Shown: positions 27,333 through 35,761, counted from the stretch's first letter. The stretch: DNA of 64,000 nt from Halorubrum sp. CBA1229 (GCF_003721435.2 NZ_CP054585.1:3038001-3102000), one strand, 5' to 3'. Made by a program: numbers and translations. Notes: generated from the sequence alone by a model not told the origin.

Positions 27333-27809
27333 TTACTCCGCCGCGCGCTTGCGGCCGTGCTCCTCGATGTTCTCCCAGACGACCGTCATCAGCTCCCCGG
27401 TCTTCTCGACGAGGTCGTCGACCGCGCCGTCGCAGCCGGTCGGCGCGCAGCCGAGGTCGCGGATCGCCTTGGTCGCCGACGTGTGGTGGACGTGGACGAG
27501 GTCGTCCCCCTCGCGTTCGTACACGATCGTCGTACACGGGAGCATCCCGGCGAGCGTGGGATCGATCTCGATCGCGTCGAACGCGATCTCGGGGTGACAC
27601 ACCACGATGAGGGCGGTCCGCTCGACGTCGTCGTGGCCCAACATCCCCTCGATCATCTGGTCGAGCCGCGTGACCTGCACCGTCTCGAAGTCGGTGAGCT
27701 CGTGTTCGATCTGCACGAAGGGGACAGCGTCGTCGAACGGCATGTCGAGGGTCGTGTGGAGCGCCTCGTCTGCCGTCGGCGCCGGCGACCCGCGCTGAGC
27801 GTCGCTCAT
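27333..27809 (-). CDS. DUF302 domain protein
   Basis: A 158-residue protein with a DUF302 domain at about 15-130: LHTTLDMPFDDAVPFVQIEHELTDF at the start and LIVVCHPEIAFDAIEIDPTLAGMLPCTTIVYER in the middle (positions about 66-100). Cys at about 70 and 92, plus CAPTGC at about 120-125, could bind metal or sulfur, but this is not proven. Function unknown. No membrane segment or signal peptide. It is divergent from the JAMM gene 126 bases away. Confidence 0.85.
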   Translation of the reverse strand: MSDAQRGSPAPTADEALHTTLDMPFDDAVPFVQIEHELTDFETVQVTRLDQMIEGMLGHDDVERTALIVVCHPEIAFDAIEIDPTLAGMLPCTTIVYEREGDDLVHVHHTSATKAIRDLGCAPTGCDGAVDDLVEKTGELMTVVWENIEEHGRKRAAE

Positions 27810-27935
27810 GCGTGCGCCTTCCGCCGCGAATTAAAAACACCCCGTCGGCCCGTCAACGACTGCCGCTACCTCTGACGGAGCGCGGCCCTTGCCGGTCGGG
27901 ACGGACTTATCGGTCGGACCCGCCTTCCGGTATCC

Positions 27936-28364
27936 ATGATCGAACTCTCGCGGGCGGTTTACGACGACATCGTGTACCACGCGTACGGCGGCGGCGAGGC
28001 GGAGATCTGCGGCGTCCTCGCGGGCACCCACGGGACCGACGGGGAGCCGAGCGTCGTCACCGAAGCGTATCAGGCCGAAAACGTCGCCGAAACGCCCCAG
28101 ATACGCTACCTCATCGACCCCGAGGAGCAGTTCGAACTCATCGAGACGATCGAGGGCGACGGGCTCGACGTGGTCGGCTTCTACCACTCGCACCCGACCG
28201 GGCCGACCAACCCGAGCGAGACGGACGCCGCGCGGGCGACCTGGCCCGACCACTCGTACGTGATCTGCGCGCTGGACGGCTACCCGTTCGTCGGCTCGTG
28301 GCGCTGGCGGGGCGACGAGGACGGCTTCGAGCAGGAGACCGTCTCGGTGCAGGGCGAGCGATAG
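27936..28364 (+). CDS. JAMM/MPN+ metalloprotease (desampylase / Mec-like)
   Basis: A 142-residue single JAMM domain. All zinc-site residues are present: Glu23 (EICGVLAG), His84 and His86 (HSHPTGP), Ser94 and Asp97 (NPSETD). Archaeal homologues (HvJAMM1 type) remove ubiquitin-like SAMPs from proteins and process carrier C-termini. The mycobacterial homologue Mec releases cysteine from the CysO carrier. An E1 enzyme, a CysO-like carrier and a cysteine-synthase-like gene lie within 5 kb, so either role fits. Confidence 0.93.
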   Translation: MIELSRAVYDDIVYHAYGGGEAEICGVLAGTHGTDGEPSVVTEAYQAENVAETPQIRYLIDPEEQFELIETIEGDGLDVVGFYHSHPTGPTNPSETDAARATWPDHSYVICALDGYPFVGSWRWRGDEDGFEQETVSVQGER

Positions 28365-28409
28365 AATACTTAAAAAACCGAACGGCTATCGGAAACGCGC
28401 CGGTCCGCG

Positions 28410-29261
28410 CTACTCCTCGTCTCCCTCCGGCGTGGCTTTCGCGCCCTCCGGCATGGCTTCCGCGCCCTCCGCTCCGGACTCCCGACGGTCGCGGACGACG
28501 AGAACCGGCCCCACAGAGGCGGCGGCCACCCGCTCGCTCTCGTCGCCGAACACGAACGACCGGAACGAAGGCGCGCGCTCGCCCATCACGACCGCGTCGT
28601 GGCCGGGCACCGCGTCGATCAGCGCGTCGAACGGCGAGCCCGCCGCGGCCAACGCCGTGTCGGCGTCGATCCCCGCCTCGCGGAGCCGATCGGCTGCGGT
28701 CTCCAGTCGGGCGGCGGCGAGGTCTGCGGCGTCGGAGACGTCGGCGGCAGTGCCGACGTCGTCGCCCTCGCCGGAGGCGGGTCCCTCGGACGCGTCGGCG
28801 GCCGCCGCGTCGGCGGGGGCCTGATCCTCGGCCGCGAGGAACAGCGTCACGCCGATATCGCGGCCGCCGACGAGGGCCTCGACGAACGAGAGGACCCGAT
28901 CGACGTCGACGTCGCCGGAGAGCGACACGAGGACCCGCTCGACGTCGCCGGTCGTCCCGGGGACGGCGAACGCGTCCGCGTCGACCTCGTCGGTCACCCG
29001 ATCGATCGTCTGCTCGCGGTCGTGCGTGAACACGAGCCGGTGGTCGGCCGCGCCGCCCGCGGCCCGGAAGTCATCGTTGATCGCCTCCAGCGCGGCCGTC
29101 GCGCGCTCCTCGAACTGGAGCCGAGCCTGGTCCGGCGGCGTCTGTTCCGGCAGGACGTGATAGCCGAGCACGGTCACGTCGACCGCGCCGAGCAGCGAGA
29201 TCAGGCCGGACGAGACGCTCTCTCCCTCCAGCACCGCGACGGGTACGAGTACGCGTGTCAT
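28410..29261 (-). CDS. UspA-like protein, long form
   Basis: A 283-residue protein that starts like a UspA domain (MTRVLVPVAVLEGESVSSGL) and ends with a UspA-like segment (HDAVVMGERAPSFRSFVFGDESERV, positions about 220-250). The usual nucleotide-binding glycines there are mostly absent, so ATP binding is uncertain. An Ala/Asp-rich linker (about 145-180) and a short repeated C-tail (EGAEAMPEGAKATPEG) are low-complexity. It directly follows the permease gene (stop and start adjacent), a usual haloarchaeal transporter-UspA pairing. Confidence 0.83.
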   Translation of the reverse strand: MTRVLVPVAVLEGESVSSGLISLLGAVDVTVLGYHVLPEQTPPDQARLQFEERATAALEAINDDFRAAGGAADHRLVFTHDREQTIDRVTDEVDADAFAVPGTTGDVERVLVSLSGDVDVDRVLSFVEALVGGRDIGVTLFLAAEDQAPADAAAADASEGPASGEGDDVGTAADVSDAADLAAARLETAADRLREAGIDADTALAAAGSPFDALIDAVPGHDAVVMGERAPSFRSFVFGDESERVAAASVGPVLVVRDRRESGAEGAEAMPEGAKATPEGDEE

Positions 29262-30686
29262 TTACAGGGCCCCCTTGAGTGACACGTCTCGGGCGTAGTA
29301 GAAATACCATCCGGCCGTCACGGCGATGACGGCGGTCCCGACGAGGATCGAGAGCCGGTCCATGAAGGCGATCAGGCCGAAGCTGGCGAGCGCGCCGACG
29401 ACGGGGACGACGGGACCGCCCGGCACGACGAAGTCCGGGTCGTACCACTCGGGCCGGTCCCGGCGGATGGCGACGAGCGCGACGCACATCAGCCCGTACA
29501 TGATGAGGTGCAGGAAAGAGGCGACCTCGGCGAGCAGCTGCACCTGTCCGGTCGCCGCCAGGACGACGACCGGCCCGCCGGCCATGCCGAGCGCCACGTG
29601 CGGCGTGCCGTACCGCAGGTTGATCCGGCTCGCCCGGCGCGGGAGGAGCGCGTCCTTCGACACCCCGTAGATCGCCCGCGAGGTGCTGAGGATCGACGCG
29701 TTCGCCGACGACATCGTCGCGAGCAGCCCGCCGACGATGATCACGAGCGCCCCGGCGGGACCGAGGAGCACCCGGCCGACCTCGACCATCGCGGTCTCGC
29801 CGGCAGAAAGCAGCGCGTCCCGCGTGAAGATGTTGGTCGCGATGAAGATGGTCAGCACGTAGAGGACCGTCACGATGACCACGGATCCCACCATCGCCAG
29901 CGGCAGATTCCGTCCGGGGTCCTTCATCTCCCCGGCCACCGTCGCGACCTGCGCGAACCCGAGGTAAGAGGTGAACACGAGCGCGGCGACCGAGAGGATC
30001 GGCACGGCCTCCCAGACGTCCGCGGCCTGCCCGGGCGGCGTGTCGACGACGACGAGCCCGAACGCCTCCAACAGGCCGAACCCGAGGAAGACGACCAGCA
30101 TCGAGAGGAGTAGCGCGACGATGCCGTTCTGGAGCTTCGCGGCGTTCTCGGTGCCGGTGACGTTCAGGACGGTGAACGCGACCCCGGCGACGACGGCGAG
30201 GACGGAGACGATCGCTTCCGATCCGGCGCCGACCGTGATCCCGAGCTGCGCGAGCGCATCGAGCGCGTAGTACCCGAGCCCGACGAGGTAGAAGGCGGTC
30301 GCGAACACCAGCCCGAGCCACAGCGACAGTCCGATCACCGTGCCCGCGAGCGTCCCGAGCCCCCGAGAGATGAAGTAGTAGCCGCCGCCGCTCCGCGGCA
30401 TCGCCGTCGCCAGCTCCGAAGTCGGGAGCGCGACGAGGAGGGCGATCACCCCGCCGACCGCGAACGAGGCGGACGCCGCGGTCCCGATCTCCCCGCCGGC
30501 GAGGCCGGGGAAGACGAAGATCCCGGCGCCGATCATCGTCCCGATCCCGATCGCGAGACCGCCCGTCAGGCCGATGGTGCGCTCGAGCTCGGCGTCCCCG
30601 GCGATCGTCGCCTCGTCGGTCTCGACGACGGTCTCCGCGACCGGCGCGTCGCCGTCGAGGTTCCGACCGCTCGGCTCGTCGGTCAT
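29262..30686 (-). CDS. APC family amino acid permease
   Basis: About 474 residues, twelve predicted helices. TIGLTGGLAIGIGTMIGAGIFVFPG (about 28-52) is the typical first helix with the unwound GIGxMIGAGI substrate site, and PRSGGGYYFISRGLG follows at about 95-110. It takes up amino acids or similar compounds; the substrate is not clear. I start at ATG 30686 because the sequence before it is not protein-like. It forms an operon with the UspA-like gene. Confidence 0.92.
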   Translation of the reverse strand: MTDEPSGRNLDGDAPVAETVVETDEATIAGDAELERTIGLTGGLAIGIGTMIGAGIFVFPGLAGGEIGTAASASFAVGGVIALLVALPTSELATAMPRSGGGYYFISRGLGTLAGTVIGLSLWLGLVFATAFYLVGLGYYALDALAQLGITVGAGSEAIVSVLAVVAGVAFTVLNVTGTENAAKLQNGIVALLLSMLVVFLGFGLLEAFGLVVVDTPPGQAADVWEAVPILSVAALVFTSYLGFAQVATVAGEMKDPGRNLPLAMVGSVVIVTVLYVLTIFIATNIFTRDALLSAGETAMVEVGRVLLGPAGALVIIVGGLLATMSSANASILSTSRAIYGVSKDALLPRRASRINLRYGTPHVALGMAGGPVVVLAATGQVQLLAEVASFLHLIMYGLMCVALVAIRRDRPEWYDPDFVVPGGPVVPVVGALASFGLIAFMDRLSILVGTAVIAVTAGWYFYYARDVSLKGAL

Positions 30687-30753
30687 GTGCCGCCGGTACG
30701 GACAGCCGTCTGATAAGTGTGTGCTGCGGGGAACGGCGCGCCGTCGCGTCGGG

Positions 30754-31608
30754 TCAGTCGTCGGCTTCGATCTCGGGCTCGTCGCCGCCGGCGTCGATGG
30801 CGCAGGAAGCGCTGTAGTCAACGTCGTGAACCGACTCGATGGCGGGGTCGTCGCCGCACACCGGACAGTCGTCCTGCTTGGGGATGTCGACCTTGTCGAA
30901 CTCCATCTCGAGCGCGTCGAAGAACAGCATCGAGCCGTCGAGCGACTCGCCCTCGCCGATGATGTGTTTGACCGTCTCGGTCGCCTGCAGGCAGCCGACG
31001 GTCCCGGGGAGGACGCCGAGGACGCCGGCGGTCGCGCAGTTCGGGACCATCCCGGCCGGCGGCGCCTCGGGGAACAGACAGCGGTAACACGGCGAGTCGT
31101 CGCCGCCCGCGAACGTCGTCACCTGCCCCTCGAACTTGAAGATGGAGCCGTGCGAGAAGGGGATCCCGGCGAGCGTGCAGGCGTCGTTGACCAGGTACCG
31201 CGTCGCGAAGTTGTCGGTGCCGTCGACGACGAAGTCGTAGCCGGAGATCAGGTCCTCGATGTTGTCGGCGCGCACGCGCAGCTCGTGTTTCCGGACGTCG
31301 ATGTCGGGGTTGAGCCCCTCGACGAAGTCGGCGGCGGAGTCGACCTTCTTGCGGCCGACGTCGTCGTTCCCGTGGATCACCTGTCGCTGGAGGTTCGACA
31401 GCTCCACCTCGTCGTCGTCGGCGATGCCGAGCGTGCCCACGCCGGCGGCGGCGAGGTACTGGATGATCGGCGCGCCGAGGCCGCCGGCGCCGAGTACGAG
31501 CACCTCGGCGTCGAGCAGGGCCTTCTGGCCCTCGGGGCCGACGTCGTCCATGATGATGTGTCTGGAGTAGCGGTCGAGCTGCGTCGGGTCGAGATCGAGG
31601 TCGCTCAT
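30754..31608 (-). CDS. ubaA: E1-like ubiquitin-activating enzyme (UbaA/MoeB/ThiF family)
   Basis: Adenylates the C-terminus of beta-grasp carriers for SAMP conjugation, tRNA thiolation and molybdopterin synthesis; 284 residues. It has the nucleotide motif GAGGLG (40-45), DDDEVELSNLQRQ (64-76), zinc cysteines CYRC (174, 177) and CPVC (248, 251), and the probable thioester Cys191 in VPNCATAGVLG. There is no C-terminal rhodanese domain. The start at 31608 fits a TATA element 30 bases upstream. A CysO-like carrier gene is divergent at 31919. Confidence 0.95.
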   Translation of the reverse strand: MSDLDLDPTQLDRYSRHIIMDDVGPEGQKALLDAEVLVLGAGGLGAPIIQYLAAAGVGTLGIADDDEVELSNLQRQVIHGNDDVGRKKVDSAADFVEGLNPDIDVRKHELRVRADNIEDLISGYDFVVDGTDNFATRYLVNDACTLAGIPFSHGSIFKFEGQVTTFAGGDDSPCYRCLFPEAPPAGMVPNCATAGVLGVLPGTVGCLQATETVKHIIGEGESLDGSMLFFDALEMEFDKVDIPKQDDCPVCGDDPAIESVHDVDYSASCAIDAGGDEPEIEADD

Positions 31609-31918
31609 TCGTCGCCCTTTGTGACTACGAACGCATAAGCCGGCCGCCCACCGGCGCGTACTGCCGCCATCTCGGAGGTGCGTTTCGCCCGCACGACCGG
31701 GTAGACGCCGGAAAATGGTGACGATCGGCTCACCGCGACCGCGACGATCACCGTATCGCGACCCCCGCGGTCGGCCCACCGCGGGATCGGTCTCGGCCGC
31801 GCGGAGTCGACTCGCCGGTCGCACTCAGGAGCGCGGAGTCGGACCGCCGGCCGTACGAGACCGGGGCCGACGTTGCCGTCGGCGGGCCCCTTTTTGAGCT
31901 GGGACGCGAACGCCGGGT
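31609..31918. other. Intergenic region between the E1 and carrier genes
   Basis: About 310 bases between two divergent genes. It holds a TATA-like element for each (near 31637 minus strand and near 31894 plus strand). The rest is GC-rich with short cggagtcg direct repeats near 31803 and 31838. No gene or RNA recognised. Confidence 0.55.
31634..31640 (-). promoter_or_regulatory. TATA-like element of the E1 gene
   Basis: Minus-strand gcttatg, about 29 bases before the ATG at 31608; it supports that start. Confidence 0.45.
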
Positions 31919-32182
31919 ATGGCTACGATCAAGCTGCCGGCCGTCCTCGTCGGCGGGTCCGCGACCTCGGAGGTAGAGGTCGAGGGCGACACCGTCCGCG
32001 AACTGTTCGACAACCACGCCGACGAGCACGGGTCGGAGCTCCGGGACAGCGTGCTCGAAGACGGCGAGATCAAGGAGTTCATCAACGTCTACGTCGAGGG
32101 GACGCCCGTCGACGGCGTCGACGCCGAGGTCCCGGCCGACGCGCAGGTCCGCGTCATTCCGGCCGCGAGCGGCGGCCGATAA
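31919..32182 (+). CDS. CysO/MoaD-like sulfur carrier (ubiquitin-like small modifier)
   Basis: An 87-residue beta-grasp protein. DTVRELFDNHADEHGSELRDSVLEDGEIKEFINVYVEGTPV (about 25-65, given by its key parts DTVRELF and FINVYVEG) and the end VRVIPAASGGR match CysO/MoaD/SAMP carriers. Such proteins normally end in Gly-Gly, which E1 adenylates; here an extra Arg87 follows, so removal by a protease (perhaps the nearby JAMM enzyme) may be needed. It is flanked by the E1 gene (divergent) and a cysteine-synthase-like gene (convergent). Confidence 0.9.
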   Translation: MATIKLPAVLVGGSATSEVEVEGDTVRELFDNHADEHGSELRDSVLEDGEIKEFINVYVEGTPVDGVDAEVPADAQVRVIPAASGGR

Positions 32183-32217
32183 CCGGTCACGTTTCGTCCG
32201 ACTCCGCCGGATGCGGT

Positions 32218-33237
32218 TTATAAGTAGTCTTCCCAGAGCGGGATGTCCGCGTACTTGTCGCCGCGGTCGCACAGCATGAACACGACGACGTCGTCGTCCG
32301 CGAGCTCGCCCGCCGCGTCGAGGTTCGCCACCACGGCCGCGCCGCCGCCCGCCGAGGTGCCCACGACGAACTGGTCGTCGACCCGGAGGTGCTCGCGGAC
32401 CGTCGCCTCGTCGTGCTGGCCGGGGTCGGCGATCGGCACCGGCTCGTCTAGGTAGCGCTCGCGGAGCGCCCGGGCGTGGTCGTACGCATCCGAGGTGGTG
32501 ACGTACTCCGTCCGGTCGAGCACCGACTCGTCGTACGTCTCGGGGTGGTAGTGGTCGCCCGACTTGAGGTATTTCAGGCCGTCGATGGCGTGGAGCTGCT
32601 CGTCGGGCTCGAATCCCACGACCTCCACCGCGCCGTCGCTCAGGTCGGTCAGCCCGCGGCCCGTTCCGGTGATCGTCCCGCCGGTGCCGACGCCCGCGAC
32701 GAAGTGGGTCACGTCGCCGTCGGTCGCCTCGTAGATCTCCCGGGCGGTCGTCCGCTCGTGGGTGCCGGGGTTGTCCGGGTTCTCGTACTGGTTTGGGCGG
32801 AAGTACGCCTCGGGGTCGGCGGCGATGATCTCCTCGCAGCGCTCGATCACGGCGTCGTAGCCGAGATTGGCGTCGACGAAGTGGATTTCCGCGCCCGCGT
32901 CCCGGACCGCCTCCACCTTACCGCCCGCGGCGTTGTCGGGCATAACGATCTCGACGTCGTAGCCGCGCGCGGCGGCGAGTCGCGCCACCTCGCTGCCGGT
33001 GTTGCCCGAGGTCGGCTCGATGACGGTGACGCCGGGCTCGAGCTCGCCGCGCTCCTCGGTGCCGTCTAACATTCCCTTCGCGATCCGGGACTTGATCGAG
33101 CCGCCGCCGTGCGGGGCGTCGCAGAGGTTGAACCACTCCGCCTTCGCGTACACGTCCGTGTCGGCCTCGAGGCCGAGGTCGAGTTCCACGAGGGGCGTCT
33201 CGAAGATCGTCGACTCGTCGACGACGTACTCGCTCAT
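32218..33237 (-). CDS. PLP-dependent cysteine synthase-like protein (CysM type)
   Basis: Fold-type II PLP enzyme, 339 residues. The Schiff-base lysine is Lys49 in GGSIKSRIAKG, where typical cysteine synthases have S-V-K-D-R. The substrate loop PTSGNTG is at 75-81, and the phosphate loop VGTGGTITGTGRGL at about 182-195. It makes cysteine from an activated serine; the sulfur donor could be sulfide or the thiocarboxylate of the adjacent CysO-like carrier. It is convergent with that carrier, 35 bases apart. It could also be a cystathionine synthase-like enzyme. Confidence 0.88.
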   Translation of the reverse strand: MSEYVVDESTIFETPLVELDLGLEADTDVYAKAEWFNLCDAPHGGGSIKSRIAKGMLDGTEERGELEPGVTVIEPTSGNTGSEVARLAAARGYDVEIVMPDNAAGGKVEAVRDAGAEIHFVDANLGYDAVIERCEEIIAADPEAYFRPNQYENPDNPGTHERTTAREIYEATDGDVTHFVAGVGTGGTITGTGRGLTDLSDGAVEVVGFEPDEQLHAIDGLKYLKSGDHYHPETYDESVLDRTEYVTTSDAYDHARALRERYLDEPVPIADPGQHDEATVREHLRVDDQFVVGTSAGGGAAVVANLDAAGELADDDVVVFMLCDRGDKYADIPLWEDYL

Positions 33238-33257
33238 GGGTCTCGTAGATCGCTCCC

Positions 33258-33265
33258 TAATAAGA
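33258..33265 (-). promoter_or_regulatory. TATA-like element of the cysteine-synthase-like gene
   Basis: Minus-strand cttattag, about 25 bases before the ATG at 33237; consistent with a leaderless mRNA. Confidence 0.45.
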
Positions 33266-33387
33266 GTCCGACGGAAACGGCGCTCTCGACGCCTATCGCG
33301 GTCATGCGCCGCGATCGCCCGTCAGAGATACGGGAGAAGCCTGCCGGTCACGAAAGGGGTTACGGGGCTGGAGGTCTACACGTGGCC

Positions 33388-33687
33388 ATGAGTCAACCAT
33401 CGTGGGACGACGTCGTCGAGACGCCCGACGAGCTCGACGACGAGAGCGCCGAGGCGCTCTTGGAGGACGCGACCGAGGTACAGGACATGACCGGCGAGGT
33501 CTGCCCGTACCCGCAGGTCGAGGCGAAGAAGGCCATCGCGGGGCTCGCCCCCGGCGACGTGCTCGTCCAGAAGACGGACCACGTCCCGAGCACGGAGAAC
33601 GTGCCGAAGGCGGTCGGCGACGACGCGACCGCGAAGGTGTGGAAGTCCGGCGACGGCCGCTACCGCATCTTCATGCGGAAGGAGTAA
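33388..33687 (+). CDS. TusA family sulfur carrier
   Basis: A 99-residue protein. After an acidic N-terminus (about 1-30), the TusA core starts at DMTGEVCPYPQVEAKKAI (about 33-50) with the persulfide Cys39 in the CPxP motif (Cys-Pro-Tyr-Pro). TusA proteins pass sulfane sulfur between donors and enzymes. A rhodanese gene begins two bases after its stop, and the YeeE/YedE transporter is nearby, a known association of these families. I start at ATG 33388; a longer frame reaches into the promoter. Confidence 0.93.
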   Translation: MSQPSWDDVVETPDELDDESAEALLEDATEVQDMTGEVCPYPQVEAKKAIAGLAPGDVLVQKTDHVPSTENVPKAVGDDATAKVWKSGDGRYRIFMRKE

Positions 33688-33689
33688 CC

Positions 33690-34025
33690 ATGGTCGAGGA
33701 ACTCACCCCCGAGGAAGTCAACGAGCGCGTCCAGGAGGGCGACGTCCGCGTCATCGACACGCGACCGCCCGAGCAGTTCGAGGAAGGTCACATCCCCGGC
33801 GCGATCAACGTGCCGCTGGGCGACCTCCCGTCGATGGTCCCGGACATCGAGTGGGACGACACCGACGTCGTCTGCGCCTGTCCGATCGGCCAGTCGTCGA
33901 AGCAGGCCGCGATGCTGATCAGCAGCTACGAGGGCGTCGAGGACGACGTCGTCGTCGCCAGCATGGCCGGCGGCTACGAGGAGTGGGACTTCGAGCTGGA
34001 GACCGGCGCGGCGGCAGACGCCTGA
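33690..34025 (+). CDS. Rhodanese-like sulfurtransferase
   Basis: A 111-residue single rhodanese domain. VIDTRPPEQFEEGHIPGAINVPL (key part GHIPGAIN, about 33-40) is the typical substrate side, and the active loop CPIGQSS has the catalytic Cys64, with Cys62 two residues before. It takes sulfane sulfur and passes it to an acceptor, likely the TusA carrier encoded just upstream. Two-gene operon with TusA. Confidence 0.94.
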   Translation: MVEELTPEEVNERVQEGDVRVIDTRPPEQFEEGHIPGAINVPLGDLPSMVPDIEWDDTDVVCACPIGQSSKQAAMLISSYEGVEDDVVVASMAGGYEEWDFELETGAAADA

Positions 34026-34522
34026 GCGGGCAGTCTGGTTTTCCGGGTTCTTTCCGTAGAGTTTCAGATCCGAGTAGCGTCGCGGCTGAGAGACGTTTGC
34101 GGCGATTTAGGCCCGATACCCGCGATGGCGCGTGCCGACGAGCGCCCGCAGGGCGCGAGTCGCACGCGCGAGGGAGTCGGCCGACCGGAGCGAAGCGGAG
34201 GGAGGCCGACGAGGCTGGGGAGGCGTGAGGTGCTGTGCGGTGCCTTGCGGGGCGGGACTCAAAGGGGCAGCCGCGAGGACGAAGGCGCGTGACGCAAGGA
34301 CCGCAGGAACGAGTGAAACGAGTGACGAGGACCGCAGCGAGCGCACCGAGTCCTCGCGGCTGGGGCTTTGGAGGTGTGCGCCATCGAGTAGCAGTCACCC
34401 GTGTATCGCCGAGCGGCTGGGGTTTTGGAAGTGAACGGCGTCGATTTGTGGGAAGTTATTCCGTTGAAAAAAGGCCTTTCACCGCATCGTTCGACGAACT
34501 AGAACCCGACCGATACACCTGA
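34026..34522. repeat. Non-coding region with inverted and direct repeats
   Basis: About 500 bases between the rhodanese and YeeE genes without a convincing ORF. It has an inverted repeat gtcggcc/ggccgac (34176-34182 with 34204-34210), a perfect 13-base inverted repeat (34268-34280 with 34350-34362), and a 21-base direct repeat at 34356-34376 and 34413-34433 (two mismatches) containing tttggagg-type sequence. Short runs such as gagtgaaacgagtgacgag also repeat. This looks like a dispersed haloarchaeal repeat element or a structured RNA; I cannot tell which. Confidence 0.7.
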
Positions 34523-35731
34523 TTAAATCGCGCAGCCGACCTCGCGGTACATGTAGTGGGTCATCACGTAGACGCCGAGGATGATCCCCGCGCCGGCGAG
34601 GAAGGAGTGCACCGAGAGCAGCGCGACCCCCGAGAAGAGGTTCGCGATGTTGCAGCCGGCGGCGAGCCGCGAGCCGACGCCCATCAGGAGCCCGCCCGCG
34701 GCGTAATTCGGGACCCGGTTCAGCTTCGGCTTGCGGATCCGGAAGTCGCCGGAGGCGTACGCGGCGATGAAGGAGCCGACGATGAGCGACGCGATCATCA
34801 CCATGTCGATGGTCAGCGAGATGTTCCCGTCGCGGAACAGGATCGAGCCCCAGTACTCGACGCTCGCGACGTCGAACCCGGCCCCCGCCAACAGGTAGCC
34901 GGCCCAGCGCGCCTCGCTGCCGGTGATCGCCCAGTGACCGTGCACGTAGAACCAGAGGCTCGCGACGAGCGCCATCGCGACGCCCGCGGTCCGCGCGTCC
35001 CACGAGTCGCGGAGCCGGACCGTCAACGGCCGGTCGTCGTCGCGGAGCGCGCGGACGTACTCCACGGTGCCGTCGGCGATACCGCGTAGCCCGACCGAGA
35101 CGGCCGAGAGCGTCCGCGAGGCGCCGAGCGCGGCCTGCGCGCGCGTGTCGGCCCCCACGCCGCTCCCGCCGGAGGGGTCGTCGGGGAGCCGGCTCCGTCC
35201 CTTGACGAACGCGTACGCGAGTGTCCCAAGCGCGACGGCGCCGGCCCCGGTGACCGCCGGCGAGAACGGCAGGGAGAGGTACAGCGTCCGCCCCTCGAAC
35301 GGGTTCAGCGTCTGGAAGTAGTACGTCTCCGCGACGGGGAACGCGAACGCGAAGAGGACGTAGCCGACGAACATGAAGAGGAGGACGAGCCAGAACTGGA
35401 GGTACCCCTGCCCGGCGCGATACAGCGTTCCGGAGGCGCACCCGCCCGCGAGCGTCATCCCGAGCCCGAAGACGAAGCCGCCGAACAGCGACCCGAGCCC
35501 CCACGCGGGCGTCCAGAAGCCGCGGAAGTAGCCGAACGTCGCCTGCACGCTCCAGAAGACGGTCATCACCGCGATCCCGGCGAGAAGCCCCTTCAGCACC
35601 CGGGTGTCTTTGAACGCGACGAAGTCCCGGAAGGCGCTGACGAAGCAGAACCGCGCCTTCTGTAGCAACACCCCGAACGAGAGCCCGACCGCGACGGAGA
35701 TCCCGACGTAAGCGACGGGCGATAGCATCAT
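34523..35731 (-). CDS. YeeE/YedE family sulfur-compound transporter
   Basis: About 402 residues, two YeeE/YedE halves fused. Half one has ARFCFVSAFRDF (about 22-33) and GGCASGTLYRAGQG (about 90-103). Half two has GSRLAAGCNIANLFSGVA (about 348-365). Cysteines in these motifs are the known relay sites for thiosulfate or sulfane sulfur uptake. A Cys also lies three residues from the C-terminus (GCAI). About ten helices; the linker at about 180-230 is soluble. TusA and rhodanese genes nearby supply likely cytosolic acceptors. Start 35731 or 35728, 25 bases after a TATA element. Confidence 0.92.
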   Translation of the reverse strand: MMLSPVAYVGISVAVGLSFGVLLQKARFCFVSAFRDFVAFKDTRVLKGLLAGIAVMTVFWSVQATFGYFRGFWTPAWGLGSLFGGFVFGLGMTLAGGCASGTLYRAGQGYLQFWLVLLFMFVGYVLFAFAFPVAETYYFQTLNPFEGRTLYLSLPFSPAVTGAGAVALGTLAYAFVKGRSRLPDDPSGGSGVGADTRAQAALGASRTLSAVSVGLRGIADGTVEYVRALRDDDRPLTVRLRDSWDARTAGVAMALVASLWFYVHGHWAITGSEARWAGYLLAGAGFDVASVEYWGSILFRDGNISLTIDMVMIASLIVGSFIAAYASGDFRIRKPKLNRVPNYAAGGLLMGVGSRLAAGCNIANLFSGVALLSVHSFLAGAGIILGVYVMTHYMYREVGCAI

Positions 35732-35753
35732 TAGCGGTGCGGAGTGTTCCCGC

Positions 35754-35761
35754 ACTTAAAA
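35754..35761 (-). promoter_or_regulatory. TATA-like element of the YeeE/YedE gene
   Basis: Minus-strand ttttaagt, about 26 bases before the ATG at 35731. It supports the shorter start over 35755. Confidence 0.5.

Noticed and set aside
34107-34434. Short ORFs in the repeat region between rhodanese and YeeE
   Set aside because: The translations are Arg/Ser/Ala-rich, differ in all frames and follow the DNA repeats; no start signal or domain.
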